Counted from the stretch's first letter, positions 1 through 8,526 are shown. The stretch is 38,780 nt of DNA from JBFKMV01 sp041629655 (GCA_041629655.1 JBFKMV010000026.1:1-38780), one strand, 5' to 3'. The notes: generated from the letters alone by a model not told the origin. Translations and numbers: made by a program.

Positions 1-2
1 GC

Positions 3-758
3 TCGCGACCGGGGCCGATGGCGGAAGCGGCGCGGGTCGTCGAAGAGGCGGGCGCCGACGTCTGCGACATCAACATGGGCTGCCCGGCCAACAAGGTGCT
101 CAAGGGCTGCGCCGGCGCCGCGCTGATGCGCGATCCCGACCACGCACGCCGGATCATCGCCGAGGTGCGGCGCGCGATCCGGATCCCGCTGACGGTCAAG
201 TTCCGCGCCGGCATCGACGACCGCCGCATCAACTTCGTCGAGCTGGGCCAGATCTGCGAGGGCGAGGGCGTCGACGGCGTCGCGCTGCACCCGCGCACCG
301 CGAAGCAGATGTACCGCGGCGCCGCCGACTGGTCCCGGATCGCCGAGCTGAAGCGCCGCCTCTCGATCCCGGTGGTGGGCAACGGCGACATCGCCACCCC
401 CGACGACGCGGTGCGCCTGCTGCGCGAGACCGGCTGCGACGGCGTGATGATCGGGCGCGCCTCGATGAAGAATCCCTGGATCTACCGGCAGACCGCCGAT
501 CTGCTGGCGGGGCGCCGGCCGTGGGAGCCCACGCTGGACGACCGCCGCCGGCTGATCCTGACCCATTTCCGGATGCTGCAGGAGCAGGAGCGGGGCATGC
601 ACGCGATCCACAAGCTCCGCACCTTCACGGGCTGGTACACTCAGGGCCTCCCCGGCGGGCGGACCCTGCGGTTGCGCATCGGCTCCCTGGGCAGTCCCGA
701 GGAGTTCGTGGACGCTGTCGAGGAGTTTTTCGAGGAGGCGTGCGCGACCGCCGCCTGA
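3..758 (+). CDS. dus: tRNA-dihydrouridine synthase, 5' truncated by window edge
   Basis: FMN-dependent enzyme that reduces uridine to dihydrouridine in the D-loop of tRNA, in the cytoplasm. About 251 residues are visible. The frame is open to the left edge, and the ATG at 18 corresponds to an internal Met of the family, so the true start lies outside the window. The TIM-barrel signature DINMGCPANKVLKGCAGAAL is near the visible start; the Cys of KGCAG is the expected catalytic acid. Later motifs are the phosphate-binding GNGDI and GVMIGRAS followed by NPWI. The C-terminal helical domain is present with HKLRTFTGWY near residue 205. It looks DusB/NifR3-like, but the subtype is not settled. The Rrf2 gene follows 38 nt downstream. 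Confidence 0.93.
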   Translation, partial: SRPGPMAEAARVVEEAGADVCDINMGCPANKVLKGCAGAALMRDPDHARRIIAEVRRAIRIPLTVKFRAGIDDRRINFVELGQICEGEGVDGVALHPRTAKQMYRGAADWSRIAELKRRLSIPVVGNGDIATPDDAVRLLRETGCDGVMIGRASMKNPWIYRQTADLLAGRRPWEPTLDDRRRLILTHFRMLQEQERGMHAIHKLRTFTGWYTQGLPGGRTLRLRIGSLGSPEEFVDAVEEFFEEACATAA

Positions 759-796
759 CCGTCCACCGAACGGAGCGACGTCGGACGGAGGCGATC

Positions 797-1237
797 ATGA
801 AGGTCTCGAAACGAGGCGAGTACGGGATGCGCGCGCTGTGTCATCTCGCGGAGCACTTCGGCGAGGGCGTGGTCCACATCCGCAGGATCGCCGAGCAGGA
901 GGACATCCCGGCCAAGTTCCTCGAGGGCATCCTGCTCGAGCTCAAGCGCGCCGGGTTCGTCAAGAGCCGCCGCGGGATCGAGGGCGGCTACGCGCTGGCC
1001 CAGGAGCCGGGCGAGATCCGGCTCGGCGACGTGGTGCGGGTGCTGGACGGCCCGCTGGCCCCGATGTCCAGCGCCGAGGAGCTGCGCCAGCTGATGGAGC
1101 GCAACCCGCGGCAGGTCGGCTTCTACGCGGTGCTGATGGACGTGCGCAACGCGGTGTCGGGGATCATCGACCGCACCAGCCTCGCCGACGTGGTGCGCCG
1201 CACCGCCGAGCTGCACCGCACCAGCCAGGCCCCTTGA
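797..1237 (+). CDS. Rrf2 family transcriptional regulator
   Basis: This 146-residue winged-helix DNA-binding protein begins MKVSKRGEYGMRALCHLA, the usual Rrf2 N-terminus, followed by IAEQEDIPAKFLEGILLELK (recognition region) and a wing with SRRGIEGGYALA. The family contains IscR, NsrR, CymR and RirA. The three-Cys Fe-S cluster of IscR/NsrR is absent: the only Cys is near residue 15, so this is probably a cluster-free, CymR-like member or one sensing through a partner. The ATG is preceded by GGAGG at good spacing. It sits between dus and an M24 peptidase gene on the same strand, possibly as one transcript. Its targets cannot be read from the sequence. Confidence 0.9.
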   Translation: MKVSKRGEYGMRALCHLAEHFGEGVVHIRRIAEQEDIPAKFLEGILLELKRAGFVKSRRGIEGGYALAQEPGEIRLGDVVRVLDGPLAPMSSAEELRQLMERNPRQVGFYAVLMDVRNAVSGIIDRTSLADVVRRTAELHRTSQAP

Positions 1238-1260
1238 GCGCGTCGGGACACGGAGGAGCG

Positions 1261-2442
1261 ATGGACCTGAAGGCGATCCAGCAGGCGCTGGCGCAAGCCG
1301 GCCTCGACGGCTGGCTGTTCTGCGATTTCCACCACCGCGACCTGATGGCCTATCGCATCCTGGGTCTCGATGCCGCGATCATGACCAGCCGGCGCTGGTT
1401 CTACTACGTGCCCGCGCGCGGCGAGCCGGTCAAGCTGTCGCACCGCGTCGAGCCGCGCCGCCTCGACCCGTTGCCCGGCCGGCAGGAGTTCTATCTCGGC
1501 TGGACCGAGCTGCACGACAAGCTGAAGCGGATCGTCGGCGGCGCGTTCCGCGTCGCCATGCAGTACTCGCCGCTGAACCACATCCCGTACGTCTCGGTCG
1601 TCGACGCCGGGACCGTCGAGCTGGTGCGCAGCTTCGGCCCCGAGGTCGTCAGCTCGGCCGACCTGGTCCAGCAGTTCGACGCCGTGACCGGCCCCGAGGG
1701 CTTCGAGAGCCACCGCCGCGCCGGCGAGCGCGTCCAGAAGATCAAGGACGAGGCGTTCGCGCTGATGGGCCGCGCGCTGAAAGACTCGAAACCGGTCACC
1801 GAGTACGAGGTCAAGGAGTTCATCCTCTCGCGCTTCGCCGAGCAGGGCCTGACCAGCGACGAGGCCAGCCCGATCGTCGGCTTCAACGAGCACCCCGCCG
1901 ACCCGCACTTCGAGCCGACCAAGAACAACGCCTTCACGCTCGAGCGGGGCGACACGATCCTGATCGACCTGTGGGCCCGCGAGGCCGACCCGCCCGGCAT
2001 CTACTACGACGTCACCTGGTGCGGCTTCGCCGGCGACGACCCCCCGAAGAAATACGTCGAGATCTTCGACGTCGTGTGCCGCGGCCGCGACGCGGCCCTG
2101 GACCTGGTCCGCGAGCGGTTCTCCTCCGCCACCCCCTGCTACGGCTGGGAGGTCGACGAGGCCTGCCGCAACGTGGTGCGCCAAGCCGGCTACGCCGACT
2201 ACTTCCTGCACCGCACCGGCCACAGCATCGGCATCGAGGTCCACGGCAACGGCGTCAACATCGACAACCTGGAGACCCGCGACGAGCGCCTGCTCGTTCC
2301 CGGCATCTGCTTCTCCATCGAGCCCGGGATCTACCTCGCCTCCGAGCGCATGGCCGTCCGCACCGAGATCGACGTGTTCATCACCCCCGACGGCACCCCC
2401 GAGGTCGTCGGCCCGATCCAGCGGGAGTTGCTGCGGATCTAG
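1261..2442 (+). CDS. M24 family metallopeptidase (Xaa-Pro dipeptidase-like)
   Basis: This 393-residue protein has the two-domain architecture of prolidase/aminopeptidase P: a creatinase-like N-terminal domain (about 1-150) and a pita-bread catalytic domain (about 160-393). The five expected dinuclear metal ligands are visible: Asp in ILIDLWA, Asp in YYDVTWCG, His in HRTGHSIGIEVHG, Glu in SIEPGIYL and Glu in VRTEIDVF. It is therefore likely an active cytoplasmic peptidase cleaving X-Pro dipeptides or the N-terminal residue before proline; substrate is inferred from family only. The start has a strong GGAGGAG site 5 nt upstream. The DUF2254 gene starts 11 nt after its stop. Confidence 0.92.
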   Translation: MDLKAIQQALAQAGLDGWLFCDFHHRDLMAYRILGLDAAIMTSRRWFYYVPARGEPVKLSHRVEPRRLDPLPGRQEFYLGWTELHDKLKRIVGGAFRVAMQYSPLNHIPYVSVVDAGTVELVRSFGPEVVSSADLVQQFDAVTGPEGFESHRRAGERVQKIKDEAFALMGRALKDSKPVTEYEVKEFILSRFAEQGLTSDEASPIVGFNEHPADPHFEPTKNNAFTLERGDTILIDLWAREADPPGIYYDVTWCGFAGDDPPKKYVEIFDVVCRGRDAALDLVRERFSSATPCYGWEVDEACRNVVRQAGYADYFLHRTGHSIGIEVHGNGVNIDNLETRDERLLVPGICFSIEPGIYLASERMAVRTEIDVFITPDGTPEVVGPIQRELLRI

Positions 2443-2453
2443 GAGCAGCAGCG

Positions 2454-3716
2454 ATGGCGATTGCCGACCGGGCCCGATTCTTCGCCAAGCGGCTCGGCGA
2501 GCGGCTGTGGGTCAAGCCGCTCGCCGTCTGCCTGCTCTCGATCGCGGGAGTCTTCGTCGCCAAGGCCGCGGACCGTACGGATCTCGGCCGCAGCATCCCC
2601 CACATCACCGCCGCCTCGATCGAGGCGCTGCTCTCGATCATGGGGGCCAGCATGCTCGTCATCGCCACGTTCGCCGTGGCGTCCATGGTCGCGGCGTATG
2701 CCTCGGCGAGCAGCTCGGCGACACCGAGGTCGTTCACCCTCGTCATCTCGGACGACGTCTCGCAGAACGCGCTTTCGACCTTCATCGGTGCGTTCATCTT
2801 CAGCATCGTCGCCCTGACCGCGGTCAAGAACGACTTCTTCCAGGATGCCGGCCGCACGGCCCTGTTTGCCTTGACGGTGGTCGTGTTCGCGATGGTCATC
2901 TTCACCTTCGTTCGGTGGATGGATCGAATCGCCCGCCTTGGGCGGCTCGGTACTTCGATCGACAAGGTCGAGGAGGCCGCCGCCCAAGCGATCACGCGGC
3001 GGCGCGCCGCGCCCGCGCTTCGCGGCCGGTCCGCGAAACGGCGGCTGCCGCAAGGACGAGCCGTACACGCAACGACGGTGGGTTACGTGCAGCGCGTCGA
3101 CGTCTCCACGCTCCAGGCTTGCGCCGAGGAGGCCCGGGGATGGGTCGCCGTTGCGGCCCTGCCGGGCACCTTCGCCGTTCCGGGGCGCGCGCTGGCGTAC
3201 GTGGGACACGATGTCGACGAGACGGCCGAGCTCGACTGCGAGAAAGTCGCGAACGCCTTCGTGATCGGAAGAGAGCGGCTGTTCGACGAGGACCCGAGAT
3301 TCGGCCTGGTGGTGCTTTCGGAGATCGCGGACAGGGCCTTGTCGCCCGGGGTCAACGACCCCGGCACGGCGATCGCCATCATCGGATCGCTGGTGCGGCT
3401 GTTCGTGCTGTGGACTGAACCTGCAGAAGATTCGCCGGCACCGGACTATGACCGCGTCGAAGTCCCGGTGTTGTCGGTGCGGGACATGTTCGACGACGCA
3501 TTCACGCCGATCGCCCGGGACGGCGCCGCTGCGGTCGAGGTGGTGATCCGGCTGCTCAAAGCGCTCGAATCGCTCTCGTCTCTCGGCGACCCGGCGGTGC
3601 GCGACGCTGCATTGGCTCACGCGCGGCTCGCGCTCGCCCGCGCGGAGAAGAGGCTGGAACTGCCGGAGGACCTGGCGCTCGTGCGCAGCGCCGCAGCATT
3701 TGCCGGGACAACTTGA
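2454..3716 (+). CDS. DUF2254 family membrane protein
   Basis: This 420-residue predicted inner-membrane protein has four likely transmembrane segments in the first half, roughly residues 20-38, 58-82, 105-125 and 133-155. A basic linker of about 190-220 follows, then a soluble C-terminal half. The string RALSPGVNDPGTAIAIIGSL near residue 300 is the hallmark of DUF2254. The biochemical role of the family is unknown. The ATG lies 11 nt after the M24 stop with an AGGAG upstream, so the two genes are probably co-transcribed. Its 3' end converges on the ChaN-like gene with a 54-nt gap in which I see no convincing terminator. Confidence 0.85.
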   Translation: MAIADRARFFAKRLGERLWVKPLAVCLLSIAGVFVAKAADRTDLGRSIPHITAASIEALLSIMGASMLVIATFAVASMVAAYASASSSATPRSFTLVISDDVSQNALSTFIGAFIFSIVALTAVKNDFFQDAGRTALFALTVVVFAMVIFTFVRWMDRIARLGRLGTSIDKVEEAAAQAITRRRAAPALRGRSAKRRLPQGRAVHATTVGYVQRVDVSTLQACAEEARGWVAVAALPGTFAVPGRALAYVGHDVDETAELDCEKVANAFVIGRERLFDEDPRFGLVVLSEIADRALSPGVNDPGTAIAIIGSLVRLFVLWTEPAEDSPAPDYDRVEVPVLSVRDMFDDAFTPIARDGAAAVEVVIRLLKALESLSSLGDPAVRDAALAHARLALARAEKRLELPEDLALVRSAAAFAGTT

Positions 3717-3770
3717 CGCGAGCTCGCCTGGAGCCCGATGTCGCCGGGCGGCCCGCCAGGGTCCTTCCGG

Positions 3771-4670
3771 CTAAGGCCCCGGCGGTGAGGCGCTGACCGG
3801 CCCGAGGTACCACGCCCCGTCGTAGTCGCGGCCGTCTTCGTCGTCCCATTCGACGAACGGGGCCTCCCCGCGGTCGCGTCCGCCGGCGGGCTTGGGGCCG
3901 CAGCTGTCCGGAGTGCCGCCGTTGCAGTACCAGGCCTCGCCGCCGGCGTGTACGAAGCGCAGCGACAGCAGCGACGCCCCGGACTCCAGCAGTTGATGGG
4001 TCACCGAGCGGTAATCCGGAACCCACGGCGAGCCGATGGTGCGCTTGGCGTGCAGGTTGCCGACCAGCAGCAGCGTCAGCGCTCCGGGGTGCGCCGCGCG
4101 CCGCTCCTCGACCAGGCGGGCCATGCCGGTGTCGCGGTTGCGCTTGCCGGTCGGATCGAACGCGAACAGCTCGACCGCGCGGCCCGTCCGGCGGAGCTCG
4201 CGGACCGCCAGCACCAGGTCGCCCATCGCCCGGCTGGTCCGGCCGTCCTGGTAGCTGCGGGCGAAGAACTCGCTCTGCGAGAGCGCGGCGCGGGCCTCGC
4301 TCTCCGTCGGCGCCGCGAGCGCCGCCTCGAACAACGGCTGCTCGCGCTGCGGCAGCTCCACGCCGACCAGCACGCGGTCGCGGAGGTTGGCGGCGTGACA
4401 GGCCAGCGTGCCGAACGCGCGCGGCATCTCGACCGTGCCGTGGAACTCGCCGAGCACGATCACCTCGTGCTCCGAAAGCTCCGCCGCCAGCCCGTCGGGG
4501 ACCGGATCGCAGCGCAGGGCCGGCGCCGGAGCCGCGACGGGAGCCTCCGTCACGGGCGGCTTCGCGGCGGGACCCGCGGGAGCGGGACGTTTCGCCGGCG
4601 CGCACGCCGACCCCAGCGCGGCGGCGGCGAGCAGCGCGACGAGCACCCACGCGGCGCCCCGCGGCCTCAT
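3771..4670 (-). CDS. ChaN/Tiki-type haem-binding-uptake-like lipoprotein
   Basis: This 299-residue protein has an N-terminal hydrophobic export signal ending near ALGSACAPA; the Cys is a plausible but non-canonical lipobox. A Pro/Ala-rich linker runs to about residue 55. The mature domain begins with VIVLGEFHGTVEMP and later has LTLLLVGNLHAKR, the paired His motifs of the ChaN (DUF399)/Tiki-EreA superfamily. ChaN binds haem at the outer membrane, whereas other members are proteases or esterases, so the function here is open. The C-terminal 60 residues carry Cys pairs (WYCNGG, DSCGPK) and an acidic run that may be lineage-specific. The start overlaps the upstream hydrolase stop as ATGA, implying translational coupling. 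Confidence 0.75.
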   Translation of the reverse strand: MRPRGAAWVLVALLAAAALGSACAPAKRPAPAGPAAKPPVTEAPVAAPAPALRCDPVPDGLAAELSEHEVIVLGEFHGTVEMPRAFGTLACHAANLRDRVLVGVELPQREQPLFEAALAAPTESEARAALSQSEFFARSYQDGRTSRAMGDLVLAVRELRRTGRAVELFAFDPTGKRNRDTGMARLVEERRAAHPGALTLLLVGNLHAKRTIGSPWVPDYRSVTHQLLESGASLLSLRFVHAGGEAWYCNGGTPDSCGPKPAGGRDRGEAPFVEWDDEDGRDYDGAWYLGPVSASPPGP

Positions 4671-5320
4671 GCCTCGACCCGCGCCGCGCCGGCCAGGATC
4701 GCCTCGGTGGCCTCGGCCACGCGCGCCGCGGCTTCCGTCGGGCGCCCGCTGAACAGGTGATCGGCGCCCTCGACGCGGTAGATCGGCGAGTCGGGGGCGG
4801 ACTCGTCGAGCACCGCCCGCACCTCGTCCACGTCGCCGAACTCGTCCTCGGTTCCCTGGACCACCGCGAACGGCCGCCCGAGCCGCCGCAACGGCACCCG
4901 GAAGTCGTACTTCCGCACCGGAAAGCCGATCGCCACGATCGCGCGGACCGTGTCGTCCGAGAGCGCCTGGCGCACCGCGCACCACGAGCCGAAGGAGTAG
5001 CCCACGACCAGCAGCGGCAGCTCCCGGGCCACCCCGCGCAGCCAGATCACGGCCGCGGCCAGGTCCTCGACCTCGCCACGGCCCTCGTCGTGCTTGCCGT
5101 CGCTGCTGCCGACGCCGCGGAAGTTGAAGCGCAGCGTGGTCAGCCCGCGCCGGTGCAGCTCGCGCTCGGCGTGGAACACCACCGGGTTGTGCATCGTGCC
5201 GCCGCCCAGCGGGTGCGGGTGCGCGACCACGGCGGCCGCGCGCGCCGGGCAGGCCACGCGCAGCGCCGCCTCGAGCCGGCCGGCCGGGCCTTCGATCCAG
5301 AGTTTGCGGAGCTCGCTCAC
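4667..5320 (-). CDS. Alpha/beta hydrolase, small dienelactone-hydrolase-like (COG2945 type)
   Basis: This 217-residue single-domain alpha/beta hydrolase has no signal peptide. The early motif AHPHPLGGGTMHNPVV is typical of the COG2945 group. LRFNFRGVGSSDG follows, then the nucleophile elbow GYSFGSW (Ser). Asp in VVQGTEDEFGD and His in VEGADHLFSG complete the triad. The substrate is unknown; it is likely a cytoplasmic esterase. The GTG start is preceded by GGAGGA. It lies 102 nt downstream of the bactofilin stop, and its stop overlaps the ChaN-like start. The gap upstream holds two GC-rich overlapping hairpins. Confidence 0.85.
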   Translation of the reverse strand: MSELRKLWIEGPAGRLEAALRVACPARAAAVVAHPHPLGGGTMHNPVVFHAERELHRRGLTTLRFNFRGVGSSDGKHDEGRGEVEDLAAAVIWLRGVARELPLLVVGYSFGSWCAVRQALSDDTVRAIVAIGFPVRKYDFRVPLRRLGRPFAVVQGTEDEFGDVDEVRAVLDESAPDSPIYRVEGADHLFSGRPTEAAARVAEATEAILAGAARVEA

Positions 5321-5350
5321 GTGTCCTCCGGGGGGACACTATCCACGTTA

Positions 5351-5390
5351 GGGCGGCGGTGGGCAAGCCGCCGCCCGTCGCGGGACGGGC
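5351..5390 (-). other. Two mutually exclusive GC hairpins between bactofilin and hydrolase genes
   Basis: A perfect 9-bp stem pairs GGGCGGCGG (5351-5359) with CCGCCGCCC (5368-5376). A second perfect 7-bp stem pairs GCCCGTC (5373-5379) with GACGGGC (5384-5390). The stems share 5373-5376, so both cannot form fully at once. There is no T-run on either side, so a classical Rho-independent terminator is not supported. The element could pause or attenuate transcription from bactofilin into the hydrolase gene, or be chance structure in very GC-rich DNA. Confidence 0.4.
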
Positions 5391-5422
5391 GGCAGGCCGT
5401 GCGCGAGGGAGGGCGGGCCGGT

Positions 5423-5884
5423 CTAGGTCATCAGGTCGGAGACGGCGTCGACGATGGAGTCCGCGGGGGCCTCCTGCTTCTTCTCCGGCTTGTCGGCCTT
5501 GGCCGAGCCCTTGGCCGGCTCGCTGGACCGCTGCGCCCGGCGCTCGCCGACCTGCAGCTCGCAGTTGCCGAAGGCGACCTTGAGCGCGCCGTTGGGCTCG
5601 CTCAGCCGGACCTCCAGCTCCTTGGCGCGGATCACGGTGTCGTCGCTGACGCGGCCCGAGAGCTCGACGACCTCGGCCTCGACCTCGCCCGCGACCTCGC
5701 CCTCCGAGCGGAACTGCGAGACCTTGACGTTGCCCTGCACGTTGCCCGTCGAGGTGACGGTCAGCGCCGGCGCGTCGACCTGCCCCTTGAGCTTGCCGCT
5801 CAGGGTGATCGCGCATTCCGAGCGGATCGACCCGTCGAACTCCGTGCCGTTCTCGATCACCGTTTGCTTGGTACTGTCGGCCAT
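5423..5884 (-). CDS. Bactofilin (polymer-forming cytoskeletal protein)
   Basis: This 153-residue protein has the short right-handed beta-helix of bactofilins. NGTEFDGSIRSECAITLSGK (about 12-31) opens the domain, followed by repeating glycine-spaced strands (LKGQVDAPALTVTSTGNVQG, then GEVAGEVEAEVVELSGRV) to about residue 105. A charged Lys/Glu/Ala tail ends in a short hydrophobic helix (SIVDAVSDLMT). Bactofilins polymerise without nucleotide on the inner membrane and scaffold cell-shape, stalk or chromosome-segregation machinery. A GGGAGA site precedes the ATG. It follows the pentapeptide/bactofilin-like gene by 25 nt in the same direction, and the two products may co-polymerise (inference). 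Confidence 0.88.
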   Translation of the reverse strand: MADSTKQTVIENGTEFDGSIRSECAITLSGKLKGQVDAPALTVTSTGNVQGNVKVSQFRSEGEVAGEVEAEVVELSGRVSDDTVIRAKELEVRLSEPNGALKVAFGNCELQVGERRAQRSSEPAKGSAKADKPEKKQEAPADSIVDAVSDLMT

Positions 5885-5909
5885 ACCGTGAGTCTCCCTC
5901 GCTGTTGGG

Positions 5910-7154
5910 TTACTTGCGAATCCTCAGCCTGAGATGGCAGCCCCGCTCGAAACCGAATTCCGTCAGCTCGGCGGCCTGCTGCACCGCGGCGACCACCGAG
6001 CCCTCCTTGCCCACGACCAGGCGCTTGGGTCCGATGATGCACGGCGCGTCGCCGTTCTCCTCGATGATCCCGTGCACCACGATCTCGCCCGCGCCGCTGA
6101 TCTCGCAGCCTTCCAGCACGCCCTTGGGGCCCACGACCAGGCGCGCCCCTTCCTTGAGCGCGATCGAGCACTGCTCGAAGCGGCTCTCCACCTCGACCAG
6201 CGAAGCCTCGCCGAACTCCAGCGTGGCCCCGGACAGCACGTCGCCCTCGCCGAAGTAGCGCCGGTTGCGGTCCTGCGACGGCGCCGCGGCCAGCGCGAAT
6301 CCCTCGCCGCGCTTGAGCAGGTCGAAGTACTCGACGACCTCGGCCTGGTCGACGCGCACCTCGCTGGTGCGGGTCGAGAAGTCGACCCAGTCGGCGACGA
6401 TCGTCTTGAACTGATCCGGCGCGGCGTCCACGCCGAGCAGCTTGGCCCCGGTCATCCGGCAGCCCTCGAGCACCGCGTCGCGCAGGCACGCGCCGCGGAA
6501 GTCGGCCTCGCCGGCCTCGGCGTTCCGGAGCCCGGCGCCCTTGAGGTTGGCCCGCTCCAGCACCGCCCGCGCGAGATCCGCGCCCTCGCAGTAGGCGCCC
6601 GTCAGGTCGGCGCGCGACAGGTTGGCCTCGGTCAGCTGGGCCTGCTCGAGGTTGGCCCGCTCGAGCACGGCGTTGTCGAGATCGCACTGCATCATCTTCG
6701 CGCCGCCCAGGTAGGCCTCGCTGAGGTCGGCGCTGTCGAGCGTGGTCCTCAGCAGCATCGCGCCGCCGAGGTTGGCCGCGTCGAGCTGCGCCGAGCGCAT
6801 CCGCGCGCCGCTGAGGTCGGCGTTCTCCAGCGAAGCTCCGGAGAGGTTGGCCCGGCTGAGGTCCGCGCCGCGCAGGTTGCCCCGGTCGAGCCGCGCGCCC
6901 TCGAGGTCGGCCTTCTGCAGGTTGGCGCCCTCCAGGTTCGCTCCGACCAGGTGGGCCTCCCGGAGATCGATGCTGGACAGCTTGGCCTTGCGCAGGTCGC
7001 ATCCCTCGAGGTTCGCCCCGCGCAGGTCGGCGCGGCGCAGGTTCGCGCCCTGCATGTCGGAACCCGAGAGGTCGAGGTTCCGGAGGTCGGCGCGCTCCAG
7101 CCCCTCGCCCCGGGACAGCTTCTCGAGCACCTGCTGCTGCGTGAAATCAGCCAT
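5910..7154 (-). CDS. Pentapeptide-repeat protein with C-terminal bactofilin-like beta domain
   Basis: This 414-residue protein begins MADFTQQQVLEKLSRGEG. About 40 near-continuous A(D/N)LXX pentapeptides follow from residue 20 to about 240 (for example GANLRRADLRGANLEGCDL), predicting a right-handed quadrilateral beta-helix rod. A linker around 245-295 follows. The C-terminal 110 residues have glycine-spaced strands (SGATLEFGEASLVEVESRF, ARLVVGPKGVLEGCEISG) resembling a bactofilin or polymer-forming domain. No signal peptide or membrane segment is seen. Its place between an HhH protein and a true bactofilin suggests a cytoskeletal or scaffold role. The repeat half alone could instead mimic DNA, as in MfpA/Qnr. 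The domain fusion is by-eye inference. Confidence 0.8.
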   Translation of the reverse strand: MADFTQQQVLEKLSRGEGLERADLRNLDLSGSDMQGANLRRADLRGANLEGCDLRKAKLSSIDLREAHLVGANLEGANLQKADLEGARLDRGNLRGADLSRANLSGASLENADLSGARMRSAQLDAANLGGAMLLRTTLDSADLSEAYLGGAKMMQCDLDNAVLERANLEQAQLTEANLSRADLTGAYCEGADLARAVLERANLKGAGLRNAEAGEADFRGACLRDAVLEGCRMTGAKLLGVDAAPDQFKTIVADWVDFSTRTSEVRVDQAEVVEYFDLLKRGEGFALAAAPSQDRNRRYFGEGDVLSGATLEFGEASLVEVESRFEQCSIALKEGARLVVGPKGVLEGCEISGAGEIVVHGIIEENGDAPCIIGPKRLVVGKEGSVVAAVQQAAELTEFGFERGCHLRLRIRK

Positions 7155-7190
7155 CGGTATCCTCTCTTCCTTCGCTTCGAACTGCCCGGT

Positions 7191-8357
7191 CTAGGCGGCG
7201 CCGGCCCCGCGCTGGGCGCTGTTACCGGCCAGGAACTCCTCCAGGGTCTCGATCCGCCGCTCGAAGGGCAGCTTCTGGAGGTATTCGGCCAGCTCGATCT
7301 CGCCCATCTCCGCCAGCAGCACCTCGATCTGGAACGCGCAGAGCTGCCGCTCCTGGAGCAGGCCGCGCTTGCGCGCCACCACCGCGTCGTCGGACGAGTG
7401 CGACTCGGCGACGCGCTCGTATTCCCCGTGGGACTTCTTCAACGCCGCGGTCCGCTCGACGAGACGCTTGCGGAAGGCGGACGGGCCGCCGGCACGCTGG
7501 ATCGCCTCGACCTCGCGGTGATGCTCACGGAGCCGTTGGCACAGCAGCCCGCACAGCCGTTCCGGGATCCCGGTCGTGGCCACGAGGTCGCGCTCGCTGG
7601 CCTGGAACAACGCCGCCAGCGTCGTCAGGCCGGAGCCGTAGAGCCGCTCGAAGGTCACGTGGCCGACGCCCGGGACCTGCTTCAACAGCGAGTGGATGAT
7701 GATGCTCTCGCGCTGCACGGTCTGCTCGCCGAGCGCGAACGAGTCGGGCAGCACCTCGGCCATCGCCGCGTACCGTTCGAGAATCAACTCGCGTGCCGCG
7801 CCCTCGATCCGGCGACCCGGCTCGGTCGCCGCCTGCTGCAACGCGCCTGCGAAGCCACCCATCGACTCGGCGGCGTGGGTCATCTCCACGGCGTTCGCCG
7901 CCTCGATCAGCGTGCCCATCACCGGGCCGCAGATGTCGAGCCAGTCCTTGGTCGCGGTGCCGCGGTGGAGCTCGAACATGAAGTCCTTGACCGGCTGGGC
8001 CTGGTTCGCGGCGACGCCGGCAAACAGCTCCCACACCGCCGCCTGGTCGAACGCCTCGCCGCTCCGGGTCGTGGTCCGGAAACCCTCCGGGGCCGCATCC
8101 GAGAACAGATCCTCGATGGCGTTTTCCATCGCCTGCTCGTCGGCCTGAGCGCTCGCCACGGCCGGCTCGGCCACGGGCGATCTCGCGGCGGAGGCCCCGT
8201 TCCCGGGGTTGGGGCGAGAGCGGGCCGGAGGTGCGCCGCCCCGCCTCGGCGCGGCCGCCGCGCGCGGCTTCGGGGGCCTGGAGCTGCGGGCACGCCGTTC
8301 TTCCGGCGTGGGCTCCGGAACGTTCAGCATCCTGTTGAACAGATCGAATAAACCCAT
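7191..8357 (-). CDS. Helix-hairpin-helix protein of unknown function, bactofilin-linked
   Basis: This protein has about 388 residues from the ATG giving MGLFDLFNRMLN; an in-frame ATG five codons upstream (8372) is possible, and neither has a clear ribosome site. A disordered Pro/Arg/Ala-rich region (about 15-90) is followed by an all-helical domain (about 100-240) that I do not recognise. Next come tandem helix-hairpin-helix motifs: LLKQVPGVGHVTFERLYGSG and then LVATTGIPERLCGLLCQRL (about 235-290). The C-terminal 100 residues look coiled-coil (VERTAALKKSHGEYERVAE). HhH pairs bind DNA non-specifically, so it might connect the bactofilin scaffold to the chromosome (inference). It is the first gene of the minus-strand run. 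Confidence 0.7.
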   Translation of the reverse strand: MGLFDLFNRMLNVPEPTPEERRARSSRPPKPRAAAAPRRGGAPPARSRPNPGNGASAARSPVAEPAVASAQADEQAMENAIEDLFSDAAPEGFRTTTRSGEAFDQAAVWELFAGVAANQAQPVKDFMFELHRGTATKDWLDICGPVMGTLIEAANAVEMTHAAESMGGFAGALQQAATEPGRRIEGAARELILERYAAMAEVLPDSFALGEQTVQRESIIIHSLLKQVPGVGHVTFERLYGSGLTTLAALFQASERDLVATTGIPERLCGLLCQRLREHHREVEAIQRAGGPSAFRKRLVERTAALKKSHGEYERVAESHSSDDAVVARKRGLLQERQLCAFQIEVLLAEMGEIELAEYLQKLPFERRIETLEEFLAGNSAQRGAGAA

Positions 8358-8428
8358 ACGACCCGGTTTCATGGGGTCCGGCTGTCGTCGCGGGTCCGCG
8401 CGCCGGACCTGTCGGCGGACCCGGGGCG

Positions 8429-8457
8429 AATATGTGTTTCGGATTGCCCGGCAACAA
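8429..8457 (-). promoter_or_regulatory. Possible sigma70-type promoter for the HhH-bactofilin run
   Basis: Read on the minus strand, TTGTTG (8457-8452) is followed after exactly 17 nt by CATATT (8434-8429). This is a weak -35/-10 pair with a predicted start near 8422, about 65 nt before the HhH gene start. It lies in the divergent, locally AT-richer spacer shared with the VCBS/TlpA gene. The match is modest. Confidence 0.3.
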
Positions 8458-8526
8458 CCGATCCGGGAAAAAAAATCGGAGCCGCCGGGGACGAACTTCA
8501 AATAGGCTAATCCGGCGCAGGGGCGG

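Noticed and set aside
797..1237. IscR/NsrR assignment for the Rrf2 protein
   Set aside because: The conserved three-Cys cluster is missing and no isc or suf genes are adjacent.
5910..7154. DNA tandem repeat array
   Set aside because: The periodicity is at the protein level (pentapeptides) with variable codons, so it is a repeat protein and not a DNA repeat element.
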